A DNA stretch of 64,000 nucleotides from Sphingomonas sp. Leaf242 (GCF_001422045.1 NZ_LMLW01000014.1:1-64000), one strand, 5' to 3'; shown: positions 41,324 through 51,570, numbered from the stretch's first letter. The notes: generated by a model not told the origin, from the letters alone. Program-made: numbers and translations.

Positions 41324-42532
41324 TTAGAGAAGGGTGATGGCAGTCTCGAGCGCATCGGGATCGATGGAAAAGTCGCTGCGGTGCGGCGCTACCGATGGAT
41401 CGGAGACATCGCCAAATAGAACCCGGTAATATTGGCCCCGCACGACCGACAAATCCCAATAAAATGGTTCTATCCAGCCAGAGGGTGCAAGATAGATCAA
41501 AGTCGTCGTCGGCCGACAAAACAGCGTATTCGTCATCGCCGCACCCATCTGGCCGATGACGACCTGAGCCCCGGCAAATAGTCTCACCTGTTCTGCAAAG
41601 CTCATTCCCTCCGGATTCACCGTCGTGAAACCGTACCGCTCAACCAAATTGCGAATGGCCTCTTCATTCGCCAAGGTCCGACCATATCGGCTTGAACGGG
41701 TCACAAACAACAAGGTCTGTCCGTCAGGGGCAGGCCGCTCTGCAAGAGCACGCGACACGATTTCTCGCGCCGCATGATCAATCGCGATCGGCGATTTTTG
41801 CACCGGATGCTGACTGACCGGCGTCGCGTAAAATAACTCGTCGAAATGATATGGTATGTCAGGCGTGAGCAGGTCGATGTGAACCGCCTCGCCCAACATC
41901 ATGCGGATCGACTGTATCCGTATATCGTCGATTGCCGAGCCATGGCTATGTATAAGAACGCGAACAGGGCGCGGGTCGACTTGTGCAAGTGCGTCGATCG
42001 CTTTCAGTCTTGGCAGATCGTCGACCAGCCAATGGCCATAATTGGAAGACCCTGCGGAGCCTATAAACAGGTTTTTCCATGCACTGTTGGCAAATCGTTC
42101 CGGATCGGCTGTCGATATAGCATCGGAACTCACCGTGGAAACGGCCCCTCGATCATTGGGACGATGTGTCTCGTATACGATCTTCGGCGTTTCCGAAACG
42201 TTCGCGTAGATGATGCTGTTGGCCAACACCGCGTCCTTCAGGCGCACCACGACTGAAGCAGGGCAATTCCTGGTCGCGATACTGGCATAAAACGCGCCAA
42301 GCTCCTGCGTAAAAGTAGTCGGTACGACAAAGCCGTCAGCTGGAAAACGCCAGTGGTAACGGGCCGTCGCGAACAAATCGGTGACGACGTCTATACCTAG
42401 ACTTGTCGGATCGGTCGAAACGGCTTCCGGAACGTCTTCGTTCAAACCCTGCGGAATAGCGCCGGTGCCGTAGGTGCGGGTAACGGAGCAGCAGATGTAA
42501 GACAAAGTTGCATTCGACTGACCAGCGATCAT
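41324..42532 (-). CDS. Glycosyltransferase family 61 protein
   Basis: The 402-residue product has the DUF563/GT61 hallmarks: NYGHWLVDDLPRLKAID, LLFVTRSSRYGRTLANEEAI and EQVRLFAGAQVVIGQMGAAMTNTLFC. Enzymes of this kind transfer xylose or other sugars to glycans. No membrane segment is evident. Its start overlaps the stop of the large GT2 gene by 4 bp (ATGA), so both are in one operon. It likely contributes a residue to the capsule repeat. Confidence 0.85.
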   Translation of the reverse strand: MIAGQSNATLSYICCSVTRTYGTGAIPQGLNEDVPEAVSTDPTSLGIDVVTDLFATARYHWRFPADGFVVPTTFTQELGAFYASIATRNCPASVVVRLKDAVLANSIIYANVSETPKIVYETHRPNDRGAVSTVSSDAISTADPERFANSAWKNLFIGSAGSSNYGHWLVDDLPRLKAIDALAQVDPRPVRVLIHSHGSAIDDIRIQSIRMMLGEAVHIDLLTPDIPYHFDELFYATPVSQHPVQKSPIAIDHAAREIVSRALAERPAPDGQTLLFVTRSSRYGRTLANEEAIRNLVERYGFTTVNPEGMSFAEQVRLFAGAQVVIGQMGAAMTNTLFCRPTTTLIYLAPSGWIEPFYWDLSVVRGQYYRVLFGDVSDPSVAPHRSDFSIDPDALETAITLL

Positions 42533-45273
42533 GATTCAACATCTGTCGCGTATCCACGCTGCCACGGCATTGGCGTGCGAGGCGGAGTTGCGGGGGAAAA
42601 GTCCAGCCGATCAAGTGACAGATTGGGAGAGTAATAAGGGTCATTGGTAAGAAGGTCGGACCATTTATCCCGCATCCATTCGGCTTCTTTGGCGAGTCGT
42701 TCCGCACGCGCGCCCTTCTTGTCGCTGCCGCGCGTCCTGCTTTCTTTGTGAATCAGCATGATTTCGGGATCACCGACCACTTTGAGACCCGTGGCGCGTA
42801 TCTTCAGACAAAGATCGACGTCGTTATAGGCCACTCGCAGTTCGGGATCGAACCCACCGACCTTCGTAAAATCGCTTCGCCGAATGAACAGGCATGCGGC
42901 AGTGACTGCGGAAAATTCCTGCATCAGCCGGGCCTTGCCAAAATACCCGGGGTCGTCCGCGTTCATGCCGCCATGGGGTGTACCCGCAACGCGGTGATCG
43001 CCCATCCCCAGCGCTATGCCGAAATGCTGAAGGGTTCTGTCCGGATAGAGCAGTCGCGCACCGACGATCCCAACCTCGTCGAGCGACAGGAGCGCCCGCG
43101 CGCGTGCCAACCAGTCGCCAGACAGAATTTCCGTGTCGTTGTTGAGGAAGCAGAGGAGATCGCCTTGCGCCTGTTCAGCCGCGAAATTGTTGATCATCGA
43201 AAAGTTGAACGGTTGATCGTAGCGCAACACGCGCGCCGTTCCCGCGGTCGCCAAAGCATCGAGATAAGCGAGCGTCGCGGGATCGTCCGATCCATTGTCT
43301 ACTATCAGGATTTCGACATGCTCGGGTACTGTTGCGAGGATCGAAGTGATGCAGGGTTCGAGAACGTCGAGCCCGTTGCGTGTCGGTATGATGATCGAAA
43401 TCGATGTATCGAACGCACGCGAAGGGCTGACACCGGTGCAGCCGGGCGCAAAGCCGTTGCCGGATCGCAACGGCATCCCAGTTCGCTCGAAATGGCCGTT
43501 GATCGCCAGTTGTGCCGCGACGATCGCATAGCCTTTCTGGTCCGGCGATATCGCGGTCGATCCCGGCGTCGTGCGCCAGTGATACAGGACGTGCGGAATA
43601 TGGACGATGCGTTCGTCACTACTCCGTTCATAGCAGCGAAGCAGCAGATCATAATCCTGACTGCCCTCAAGCCCCAACCGGAAACCGCCGATCTCGTTGA
43701 CCAAAGAGCGTCTATAGACGCCGAGATGACTAACCATATTATGGCCATACATCAGAAACTTGCTGAAGGCTCCTTTAAAGTAGGGCGCCGACCTATTGTT
43801 GTGAAGGTCGATCTTGTCCTCGTCCGAAAACAAGACATCGGCATTTGGGTGACGGTTGATATAATGCGCTACGACGAAAAGCGTATAGTCGGGAATGACA
43901 TCGTCATGATCGACGAGAACGATAAAGTCACCCGTCGCCAATGCAAGGGCTCGATTACTGGCATCGGAAATGTGGCCGTTCTTCGGAGAACGGACGTATT
44001 TTACCCGGGGATCGCGACGCGCATATTCTGCCAGGACCTCAACCACTTCGGGTTTCGGAGAATGGTCATCGGCGACACAGATCTCGAAATCGGGATATGT
44101 CTGCTCTAGCATGGCATCGAGGCAGGCACGAAGCAGTATGAGGGGGGTATTGTACGTCGGCATAACAAAGGAAAACGATGGTTTCATCGTCATCGCAGCC
44201 GTCATCTGATCGATGATCGCATAGTCTTCGGGGAGCGGGCGTTCGTATTTGAAGAGCCAGCGTCGATAATGAGCATCGAGATCAAATTCCGACACCATAA
44301 GAATCAACGATGCTTCCGCAGCCTCGCGCGGCTTCATCGGCACGCGGGCGAAACACGACCGCGCTAGCTCGATCAGCGGTGTGATGTCGATGTCACGTGC
44401 CGCATGCTCTCTGATGACGGTTTCGGCATCGCCGAAATCTTCTATGGCAGTGAATTTCAGTGAAGGAAGGTGTATTATATTCGACTTGCGGTCGGGATCC
44501 CACCGTAACCGGACAATCTGGTCGGGGTGCGTCAATAGCAGCGATACCGGTTTATTGCTCGACGAAAATGGCAAACTCATCTTTTCGTCAAAGCCGTCAC
44601 CGTAATCTATATAGAGCTGGCCGTTGAGAGAGTTTTCCTTATCAATCGCTGAGGCCTGTATAGTAAGAAGGCCTATGCCGGAAACGGCTGCAATAGTGGT
44701 ATCGAGCGAAAACGTTATCCACGGGTCAAGAGACGAAAACTTCAGGCGGTTCTTATTCGTAAGGCTGACATCATTCGCTTCAATGGGTGAAAGCCCGATG
44801 CTTTGCTTAGATATTGCCAAGATCGCGTCAGGCAAAGCCTTTTGCCTTACGCGTTGCGTTTCGAGCGAGGGGTTCAGCTGGTTTAGAGCATCGATCTCAA
44901 ATAAGGCGTGCCTATTGCCATTGCTTTCAGCGCTGCGCCGGTAGAAAATCAGGGCTTTTTCCATATCGCCCATCAATTTATGGACATGGCCTATGTTAAG
45001 TAGGAGGTCGGCATCGCGAGGCATGCGCGCCAGGGCGGTTTGGTAGGCATCAAGTGCTTCGCCCAAGGATCCGTTTTCCTTGAGTGCATGACCGAGTTGT
45101 ACCCAGATCGCGGCATCGCGCGAATGCTTGGCCAAATGCGTCCGATAGTGAGTAGCTGCAGCGGCCCAATTACGGGTATCGCGAGCACGATCTCCCTCTC
45201 GTCGTGCCGAGTTTCTAGTCGCTTGCGACCGCTTGCTAAGTGGGAATAGCGAATGCAAACTTGGCCGTTTCAC
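42529..45273 (-). CDS. TPR protein with two family-2 glycosyltransferase domains
   Basis: The 914-residue product begins with TPR repeats (YRTHLAKHSRDAAIWVQLGHALKENG; YQTALARMPRDADLLLNIGHV). GT2 domain 1 lies around residues 350-580 (FVMPTYNTPLILLRACLDAML; VLFSDEDKID), and domain 2 around 620-860 (SIIIPTRNGLDVLEPCITSIL; LCFLNNDTEIL; FNDVDLC-type AYNDVDLCLKIR). Such double GT2 proteins make alternating glycan linkages. It is partner to the divergent paralogue at 45392-47518. Operon with the GT61 gene. Confidence 0.85.
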   Translation of the reverse strand: MKRPSLHSLFPLSKRSQATRNSARREGDRARDTRNWAAAATHYRTHLAKHSRDAAIWVQLGHALKENGSLGEALDAYQTALARMPRDADLLLNIGHVHKLMGDMEKALIFYRRSAESNGNRHALFEIDALNQLNPSLETQRVRQKALPDAILAISKQSIGLSPIEANDVSLTNKNRLKFSSLDPWITFSLDTTIAAVSGIGLLTIQASAIDKENSLNGQLYIDYGDGFDEKMSLPFSSSNKPVSLLLTHPDQIVRLRWDPDRKSNIIHLPSLKFTAIEDFGDAETVIREHAARDIDITPLIELARSCFARVPMKPREAAEASLILMVSEFDLDAHYRRWLFKYERPLPEDYAIIDQMTAAMTMKPSFSFVMPTYNTPLILLRACLDAMLEQTYPDFEICVADDHSPKPEVVEVLAEYARRDPRVKYVRSPKNGHISDASNRALALATGDFIVLVDHDDVIPDYTLFVVAHYINRHPNADVLFSDEDKIDLHNNRSAPYFKGAFSKFLMYGHNMVSHLGVYRRSLVNEIGGFRLGLEGSQDYDLLLRCYERSSDERIVHIPHVLYHWRTTPGSTAISPDQKGYAIVAAQLAINGHFERTGMPLRSGNGFAPGCTGVSPSRAFDTSISIIIPTRNGLDVLEPCITSILATVPEHVEILIVDNGSDDPATLAYLDALATAGTARVLRYDQPFNFSMINNFAAEQAQGDLLCFLNNDTEILSGDWLARARALLSLDEVGIVGARLLYPDRTLQHFGIALGMGDHRVAGTPHGGMNADDPGYFGKARLMQEFSAVTAACLFIRRSDFTKVGGFDPELRVAYNDVDLCLKIRATGLKVVGDPEIMLIHKESRTRGSDKKGARAERLAKEAEWMRDKWSDLLTNDPYYSPNLSLDRLDFSPATPPRTPMPWQRGYATDVES

Positions 45274-45320
45274 GTAAACCTCTTTCCCCGTCCGTGCGCG
45301 GATACCGCGGTGCCGGTGCC

Positions 45321-45338
45321 GCTTGCGCTAGCGCAAGC
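45321..45338. promoter_or_regulatory. Perfect 18-bp palindrome between divergent glycosyltransferase genes
   Basis: GCTTGCGCTAGCGCAAGC is a perfect palindrome in the 118-bp gap between two divergent TPR-GT2 genes. It could be an operator for a dimeric regulator of both operons. No known regulator motif was matched. Confidence 0.5.
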
Positions 45339-45391
45339 CGTGCGCATCCACTAGATCAATTTGCGGCGATAAAGCTGTCTTGGGGAACGTA

Positions 45392-47518
45392 ATGCTGAGT
45401 TTGGCGGCTATCCGATTTCGGACCGCGGCCCGCGAGGCTGCACGAAATCGGGACTGGATTACCGCGGTAAAATCGTACCAAGCCTACCTCGTTCGCAAGC
45501 CCAACGACGTCAAAGCTTTGGTGCAATATGGTCACGCGACAAGGGAGGCCGGCGATATCGAGGCAGCAGTTGCCGCTTATGGCCGGGCTCTGGATATCAC
45601 GCCCCAAGCTGCAGAAATCTGGTTTCATCTGTCGCATGCCTGCAAGCGATTAGGGGATAGATCCGCGGCGATCGACTGCTGCGCACGGGCTGCCGAACTT
45701 GATCCTACGTTCGCCAAAGCGACCGAGGAGCTGCTGGCTCTCGGCGCGCGTGATCGCCTCCCCTTTGGTACTGCGGTCGATGGTGCAAGCGCAACCGCTA
45801 CCCCCTCTGGCGGCCATATCGACCATGTACCGTTCGGGTCGGGAGTTTATCCGCCCTCGCGATACGACGCTTTCCGGCAGCAGGTGTCTATTCCAGCACC
45901 GCCACGCCCAGTTTCGATCGCTAATGAAGAGGCGAGGCCAACGATGGTTCTGATCGACGCGCGTTCAGCGTTGCCGGTCGAGGTCCGTGCGACCTTGTCC
46001 AGCCTGCTCGATCAGGTCGACGACCGATGGCAGGCCATCGTCTATGCCCCGGCGGTCATTTCCAGCCATTCCGTCGCCAGTTTGGCGGCGATCGATCCCC
46101 GCATCCGCTTCGTCGCGGTCGATACCCCCCTGCCCGGCGTGGCAGACGCGCCGCATGTTCTGTTGGTTAGAGCTGGCGACATGCTCGACCGTCAAGCGCT
46201 TGCCTGGTTCTCGTTCGCGGCAATTAGGACGGACTGCGTCGCTGCCTATTGCGATCATGATCGCGCCGTCGATGACTGGCGAACCGGGCGTACCTTCATG
46301 CAACCCGCATTCCAGCCGATGTACGATCCCGAATGGTTTTCCGATACGGACAATAGCCCTGCCTTGCTCTTCGTCGTTCGTACTCGGCTGCCGTTGTTCG
46401 ACTGGCCGTGGGGTGGCAGCTGCCAGATACTTCACGAGGCTGCGGCGATCGGCGCGGTCGTCCATCTTCCATTGTTATTGGCGAGCCGCAAAATACTGGC
46501 TGCTCAGGCCGATCAAGCGTTAACCGATCCCCCGGGGCCGGCTACGGACCTCGCGGACCCGACGCCTGCCAGAGACAGACAAATCGCCAACCAGCCTCCC
46601 CAGGCGATCCAGATCATAGTCCAGACCCGTGACGAGCCGGCCATGCTCAAGGCGGCGGTCGACACCCTTCGCCACCGCGCGGCGCGGGCCGACCTTCTCG
46701 AGATCACGATTGTCGACAATCGCAGCGTGGAGCCTGCGACAGCGCGACTGCTCGATCGATGGCAGCGCGGTAAGGTGGCAACGACGTTACCGCTCGACGA
46801 GCCGTTCAACTGGTCGCGCGCGAACAATCTTGGCGTCGAGATCGGGACGGCGCCGCTGCTCTTGTTCCTCAATAACGACACCGAGATGCTGAGCGCTGGT
46901 TGGGACGATATGCTGCGCGATGCGCTGTCCGCGGACGACGTCGGAATCGTCGGTGCCACGTTGCTATACCCCGACCATAGTATTCAGCATGCCGGCGTCG
47001 TGATGGGCATGGGCGGTGGTGGCCCCATTCACGAAGGTGTCGGGCGTCGGATCGAAGCCGGCCCTGGCGACCGTTGGCGCAAACCGCGCAGCGCGGCCGC
47101 GGTGACCGGAGCTTTCATGGCGATGCGGCGCAGCGTCTTTTCCGAGGTCGGTGGGTTCGATGCGCTACAGTTCGCGATCGCGTTCAACGATATCGATCTG
47201 TGCCTGCGCGTCCGAACCGCGGGGTTCCGGATCGTGATGGCATCGCAAATTCTGGTTATCCATCACGAATCCAAGACGCGGGGGCTTAACACCACCAGAT
47301 CGCAAGTCGCCTGGGATCTCGACGAACTCGGCCGCATGCATGATCGCTGGGGTTCGGCGTTATTCGACGATCCGGCCTATAACCCGCATTGGACCCATGT
47401 CGGCCAGCCCTTCGACGGCTATCGCATTCCCACTATGCAAGAGGTGCTCCATCGTATCGATCTGGCCGCCCAGCCGACTCCTTGGATCCCGGTCATCGGT
47501 GCCGAAGATCCCGTATAG
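45392..47518 (+). CDS. TPR protein with family-2 glycosyltransferase domain
   Basis: This 708-residue product has N-terminal TPRs (YQAYLVRKPNDVKALVQYGHATREAG; YGRALDITPQAAEIWFHLSHA). A first GT2-like domain around residues 190-370 looks degenerate, and a full GT2 domain follows at about 410-650 (QIIVQTRDEPAMLKAAVDTL; LFLNNDTEMLS; AFNDIDLCLRVRT). It is a relative of the divergent gene at 42529-45273. ATG at 45392 follows GGGGAA; a TTG at 45380 is an alternative. It probably builds capsule backbone. Confidence 0.8.
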   Translation: MLSLAAIRFRTAAREAARNRDWITAVKSYQAYLVRKPNDVKALVQYGHATREAGDIEAAVAAYGRALDITPQAAEIWFHLSHACKRLGDRSAAIDCCARAAELDPTFAKATEELLALGARDRLPFGTAVDGASATATPSGGHIDHVPFGSGVYPPSRYDAFRQQVSIPAPPRPVSIANEEARPTMVLIDARSALPVEVRATLSSLLDQVDDRWQAIVYAPAVISSHSVASLAAIDPRIRFVAVDTPLPGVADAPHVLLVRAGDMLDRQALAWFSFAAIRTDCVAAYCDHDRAVDDWRTGRTFMQPAFQPMYDPEWFSDTDNSPALLFVVRTRLPLFDWPWGGSCQILHEAAAIGAVVHLPLLLASRKILAAQADQALTDPPGPATDLADPTPARDRQIANQPPQAIQIIVQTRDEPAMLKAAVDTLRHRAARADLLEITIVDNRSVEPATARLLDRWQRGKVATTLPLDEPFNWSRANNLGVEIGTAPLLLFLNNDTEMLSAGWDDMLRDALSADDVGIVGATLLYPDHSIQHAGVVMGMGGGGPIHEGVGRRIEAGPGDRWRKPRSAAAVTGAFMAMRRSVFSEVGGFDALQFAIAFNDIDLCLRVRTAGFRIVMASQILVIHHESKTRGLNTTRSQVAWDLDELGRMHDRWGSALFDDPAYNPHWTHVGQPFDGYRIPTMQEVLHRIDLAAQPTPWIPVIGAEDPV

Positions 47519-47564
47519 GTTTATGAACCGCGTAAAAGACGATTTCGAACGATAGACTGCACCG

Positions 47565-48296
47565 TTATACTGCCGTTGGCACTCGGTTGTTCTGAACGAA
47601 GTTGCTAGGAATATCGTTCGTGCCTTTTTCGATGAAGATCATGTTGTGGTAAAATCGAATCGATACGATCGTCTGGTCGAATATCGTCGGCGTATAACCG
47701 GGACGATGGATCTCGCGCCAATTGAGACCATCGATGAATTGCTTGAAGAACGCGACGCTCGTCATCGGCGTATTCAGATCCGAGCTGTTGCCGCCATGAT
47801 CTGACCAGTAGGAGGTCTGAACATCCTCGATGACGTACCAGCCGCCCGGCTTTACATACTGAAACAGCATGAGAAAAGACGCGATCACATGCTCGCTGCG
47901 ATGGCTGCCGTCGTCGATTATGATATCGAATGCACGATCCGGATTGTCGCCAATGACGGCTGCGATCGCGACCGGATCGGCCTGTGATCCCTGATAGGTC
48001 TTGACCCGCTCCTGTTCGAGGCCGGGCTTCGCATACCAGTCGAGGCCGTAAATATGCCCGGAAGGAAAATAATCCTTCCACATGCGCAACGATGCGCCGC
48101 CTGCATTGGGATCGTCGTAACCACCGATGCCGATTTCCAGCAATTGCACCGGCTTTGCGCGCATCGCCCCAAAGCATGCATGATAATGCGTAGTATAAAA
48201 ATGCGACCCGAACTTGTCAGACCCATGCAGCAAGGCGAGGCGATCGAGATCGTTTTCAGGCAGCATGTTTCTCAAGACCTTCTTGTGAGCGGGCAT
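47565..48296 (-). CDS. CmcI/macrocin-O-methyltransferase-like methyltransferase
   Basis: The product contains YYHACFG-like HFYTTHYHACFGAMRAKPVQLLEIGIGGYDDPNAGGASLRMW, the start of the CmcI/demethylmacrocin O-methyltransferase family, then DIIIDDGSHRSEHVIASF and KPGGWYVIEDVQTSYW with the acid metal-binding pair. It may O-methylate a sugar in the capsule. Three ATG starts (48320, 48296, 48266) are possible; 48296 is a compromise. It is convergent with the GT2 gene. Confidence 0.75.
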   Translation of the reverse strand: MPAHKKVLRNMLPENDLDRLALLHGSDKFGSHFYTTHYHACFGAMRAKPVQLLEIGIGGYDDPNAGGASLRMWKDYFPSGHIYGLDWYAKPGLEQERVKTYQGSQADPVAIAAVIGDNPDRAFDIIIDDGSHRSEHVIASFLMLFQYVKPGGWYVIEDVQTSYWSDHGGNSSDLNTPMTSVAFFKQFIDGLNWREIHRPGYTPTIFDQTIVSIRFYHNMIFIEKGTNDIPSNFVQNNRVPTAV

Positions 48297-48377
48297 TCGC
48301 CACGAAGTCGCTAGCGGCATAGGCAACGGAGATCACGATCGGATACTTCTAGTAGCGTGTGCAGCGCCCGGCATGCC

Positions 48378-49529
48378 CTAGTTGGTGATCTGTCGTGCCG
48401 TGATGAACGGAGCGAACAACTGGTTGATGATCCCGAATAGCTTGGCAGGCTGGTTGGCGCGGGCATTGGCGATGTAGACCACGTCCTTATCGTGCATTGC
48501 AAACCGCTGGGCCAGAAAATAACTTTCTGGTTTCAATAGGTTGAGGCGATAGATTACCGGTTCCTCGCCATCCGATCCGACCCGCATACCATACCGGAAC
48601 AGGAAGATTGCCGAAGGATCGGCGACCGCGTCATTGGGCCCGCCCGCCCGTGCCAACGCCTCGGCGAGCGACACTTCGCCGGTTTCGAAAGCGACCTGCG
48701 AGATGCGGGTGACCGCGCCGAAAACGGTGTACGTCCGCGGTCGGCGGATCAACTCGATCCGGTCGCCGGGGACGAGCGCTAGATCATCGGGGCTGCTCGC
48801 GCGGATCGTACCCAGTCGCTGCTCGACGGTCCGATTTCCGCGGACAAACCGGACGATGGTGTCATCGGAGGTGTTGGCGCTTCCACCGGCACTGGCGATC
48901 GCATCGAGCAGGTGCTCACGTCCGAGCGTCAGCGGAAAACGGCCGGGGCGATTGACCGCGCCGGCAACGTAGACGGTATTGGAGATATTCTGGCGGATCG
49001 CCAACAATACCCGCGGGTCCTGCGATTTGCCCCGCAAGCCGGCCGCCACACGCTTCTGGGCTTCGTCCGCGGTAAGACCGCCGACATCAATCGAACCCAG
49101 ATAGGGTAGATCTATCCGACCATTGGCATCGACGACGGTATCGGGGAACGTCTCGCCGTGCGCCGAGGGATCGAACCCACCTGGTGCCGAACGGGTCCCC
49201 CCCCCAAACAGCGACACGCCGACTTCGTAGATCGAAATCGTCAGAACATCGCCCGGCCCGATCAGATCTACCCGGTGGCTTTCAGCGAGGGGGGCAAGCG
49301 TCGGCAGGACGGCCGCGCGCTCGCGTTCGATGCTATTGATGGCGTTGATCGCATTGAGATCAAGATCGACGATCCGGAAACGAACATTGCCATCGGGCGT
49401 TTTGGACTGTCGGAGGATGGCACCGGCGGTTGGCCCGTTCGACGGGAGCGCGGCACATCCAGCGACCGTGAGAAGCGATATTGATCCAAGCAGGTTCAGG
49501 ACGCGCCCACGAGCAAAACTTAACGACAT
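48378..49529 (-). CDS. KpsD/Wza-type capsule export lipoprotein
   Basis: A lipoprotein signal (LLGSISLLTVAGCAAL) starts the 383-residue product. A Poly_export domain (HRVDLIGPGDVLTISIYEVG... DTVVDANGRIDLPYLGSIDVGGLTADEAQ) and SLBB repeats (VYVAGAVNRPGRFPLTLGREHLLDAI; YTVFGAVTRISQVAF) follow. In ABC-type capsule systems it forms the outer-membrane channel together with KpsE, encoded at 54226. Start at 49529. A KpsT gene lies 115 bp upstream. Confidence 0.88.
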   Translation of the reverse strand: MSLSFARGRVLNLLGSISLLTVAGCAALPSNGPTAGAILRQSKTPDGNVRFRIVDLDLNAINAINSIERERAAVLPTLAPLAESHRVDLIGPGDVLTISIYEVGVSLFGGGTRSAPGGFDPSAHGETFPDTVVDANGRIDLPYLGSIDVGGLTADEAQKRVAAGLRGKSQDPRVLLAIRQNISNTVYVAGAVNRPGRFPLTLGREHLLDAIASAGGSANTSDDTIVRFVRGNRTVEQRLGTIRASSPDDLALVPGDRIELIRRPRTYTVFGAVTRISQVAFETGEVSLAEALARAGGPNDAVADPSAIFLFRYGMRVGSDGEEPVIYRLNLLKPESYFLAQRFAMHDKDVVYIANARANQPAKLFGIINQLFAPFITARQITN

Positions 49530-49644
49530 CAACCTGTAGTTCCTGAATATCCAAGCCCGAGTAGGTGCAGGCCATATGCTAAAACGTCGGTCCATTAGGG
49601 GCCCCGGCGATGAATTGCCATTAAATATCATGCGTTGTGCAGCA

Positions 49645-50307
49645 TCATATCCCACGGCTTTGAAGACGATGATGGACCTCGCAGGCTTCCGCGATCGAGT
49701 CATAATGAACCAGGGCACCGCCATATAGAACAGCGCCTTTCCGGCAATATGCCTTCAGCGTTCCCGGATCGTGCGAAATCATGACCAACGTTGCATTGTC
49801 ACGGCGCGATATAAGAGCATCTTCGGAACGACGACGGAACCGTTCGTCGCCGGCCGCAGTCACCTCATCGACCAGATAGCAGTCGAAATCGATCGCCAAG
49901 CTGATCCCGAAGGCCAGACGCGCATTCATTCCGGCGGAGTACGTGTTCACAGGCTGATGGAGATACGCTCCAAGCTGGGCGAAATCTTCAACGAAATCGA
50001 GCAGTTCTTGCTCCGGTTTATCGTATATCCGCGATATGAACCTGGCGTTGTCGGCTCCGGTCAGACTGGACTGAAACGCATTTGCGTACCCGATCGGCCA
50101 CGACGTGGTCATCGAACGGGTGATCTTGCCCGACGTCGGTTGCTCAACGCCCGAGATAAGCCGCATCAAGGTCGATTTCCCGGCGCCGTTCGCACCGCAG
50201 ATACCGATCGAATCCCCTTTCTCGATTGTAAAGTTGAGATCGGCAAACACGAGCTTTTCGAACTTTCGAAGATGGTAGGTCTTCGACACATGGTTGAACC
50301 GTATCAT
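49645..50307 (-). CDS. kpsT: Capsule ABC transporter ATP-binding protein KpsT-like
   Basis: At 220 residues it is a stand-alone ATPase with Walker A GICGANGAGKSTLMRLISG, the weak signature NTYSAGMNARLAFGISLA (KpsT/Wzt-type, in place of LSGGQ) and Walker B FDCYLVDEVTAAGD. It powers export of capsule with the KpsM permease at 55441. Divergent from the GT1 gene with 94 bp between. Confidence 0.9.
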   Translation of the reverse strand: MIRFNHVSKTYHLRKFEKLVFADLNFTIEKGDSIGICGANGAGKSTLMRLISGVEQPTSGKITRSMTTSWPIGYANAFQSSLTGADNARFISRIYDKPEQELLDFVEDFAQLGAYLHQPVNTYSAGMNARLAFGISLAIDFDCYLVDEVTAAGDERFRRRSEDALISRRDNATLVMISHDPGTLKAYCRKGAVLYGGALVHYDSIAEACEVHHRLQSRGI

Positions 50308-50400
50308 GGCAGTCCTGTCGTGGGCAACGCATCGAGGCGTTCGCCTTCAGCATGCTGCTGCCGTACAGGCTTGCCGATGGGTTTGGAAGGCACGGTAACC

Positions 50401-51570
50401 ATGGGTTGGGGGCAAAGCACCGGCAATGTGCCTATATGCGTCGATGGCCGGATGATCGGGCCGGGTGGAACGGGGGTATCCACGTATGCGCGGTCGCTGG
50501 CGGAGGCGGTCGGTGCGATCAGCGAGCATCGCTATCTACTTGTCGCCCGGCGAACCGACGACGGGCCCTTGATGCAGGCGCTAGACCTTTTGCGCAACAC
50601 GCCCCGCCGGCTGGAGCGACGCAGCGATTGTCGAGGGGGAGTGCTGGAAGGGCGAGACATATTCCGTCGTGCCCATATCCATTTCAAAGTCCGTCGCCGA
50701 CTGTATCGCGTCCGCTGCGACGTTCCGCTGGGCATCATGCACTGGACGTATCCGGTACCGATGATGATGGAGGGATGGATCAACCTCTATACTGTTCATG
50801 ACGCGATCCCGTTCGATCGGCCCGACCTGACTCCCATAAATGCCCGCCGTCATCGCGCGGTCGTCGAGGCAATCGTCGCGCATGGCGACGGGATCACCAC
50901 CGTCTCGCAAAGCGCACGCAAGGCGCTCGTGAGCGCGCTCGGCTGTCGCCCGGAATTCGTTGCCGATACCGGCCAACCGGTCGACATCGCCGACGCCGTA
51001 CCCGGCCCGCTACCGACCGGGCTCGTGAAAAACGGGTATTTTCTGGTGGTCGGATCGGTTGAACCGCGCAAGAACCTTGCCACGATTCTGGCGGCGTTCC
51101 GTTATGCGGATACCGACCTTCCGCTCGTCGTGGTCGGGCCCGACGGGTGGCGGGCCGGCCCGATCTTGGCCGATATTGCGGCGACGCCGCGAGTGATCCG
51201 CATCGCGTATGCCGAACGCGATGTCTTGCTTGGACTGATCCAGAATGCACGAGCGCTGATCTTCCCGTCGCTTGCGGAAGGGTTCGGCCTTCCGATCGTG
51301 GAGGCGATGGCGCTTGGTACGCCGGTCCTGACCAGCGACCGAGATGCGCCCGCCGAGATTGCAGGGGATGCTGCGCTGACGGTCGATCCGACGAACATTG
51401 CAGCCATCAGCGCCGCCTTGATCGAATTGGCGTCGGATGATGCCCTGAACGCGATATTGTCGCAGCGCGGTATCGCACGCGCCGCGATGTTCTCTCGGGA
51501 TCGCTTCGTCGGCCGACTTGGGAGGGTTTACGACGATGCGTTGCAGGCAAGGGCAGACAGGGGTAACTAG
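50401..51570 (+). CDS. Glycosyltransferase family 1/4 (GT-B)
   Basis: The 389-residue enzyme has N-terminal VDGRMIGPGGTGVSTYARSLAEAV, middle MHWTYPVPMMMEGWINLYTVHDAIPF, and the C-terminal donor signature FPSLAEGFGLPIVEAMALGTPVLTSD. It is closely related in layout to the following gene. It presumably adds a capsule sugar. ATG 50401 has GGAAGG upstream; ATG 50377 is an alternative. Confidence 0.85.
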   Translation: MGWGQSTGNVPICVDGRMIGPGGTGVSTYARSLAEAVGAISEHRYLLVARRTDDGPLMQALDLLRNTPRRLERRSDCRGGVLEGRDIFRRAHIHFKVRRRLYRVRCDVPLGIMHWTYPVPMMMEGWINLYTVHDAIPFDRPDLTPINARRHRAVVEAIVAHGDGITTVSQSARKALVSALGCRPEFVADTGQPVDIADAVPGPLPTGLVKNGYFLVVGSVEPRKNLATILAAFRYADTDLPLVVVGPDGWRAGPILADIAATPRVIRIAYAERDVLLGLIQNARALIFPSLAEGFGLPIVEAMALGTPVLTSDRDAPAEIAGDAALTVDPTNIAAISAALIELASDDALNAILSQRGIARAAMFSRDRFVGRLGRVYDDALQARADRGN

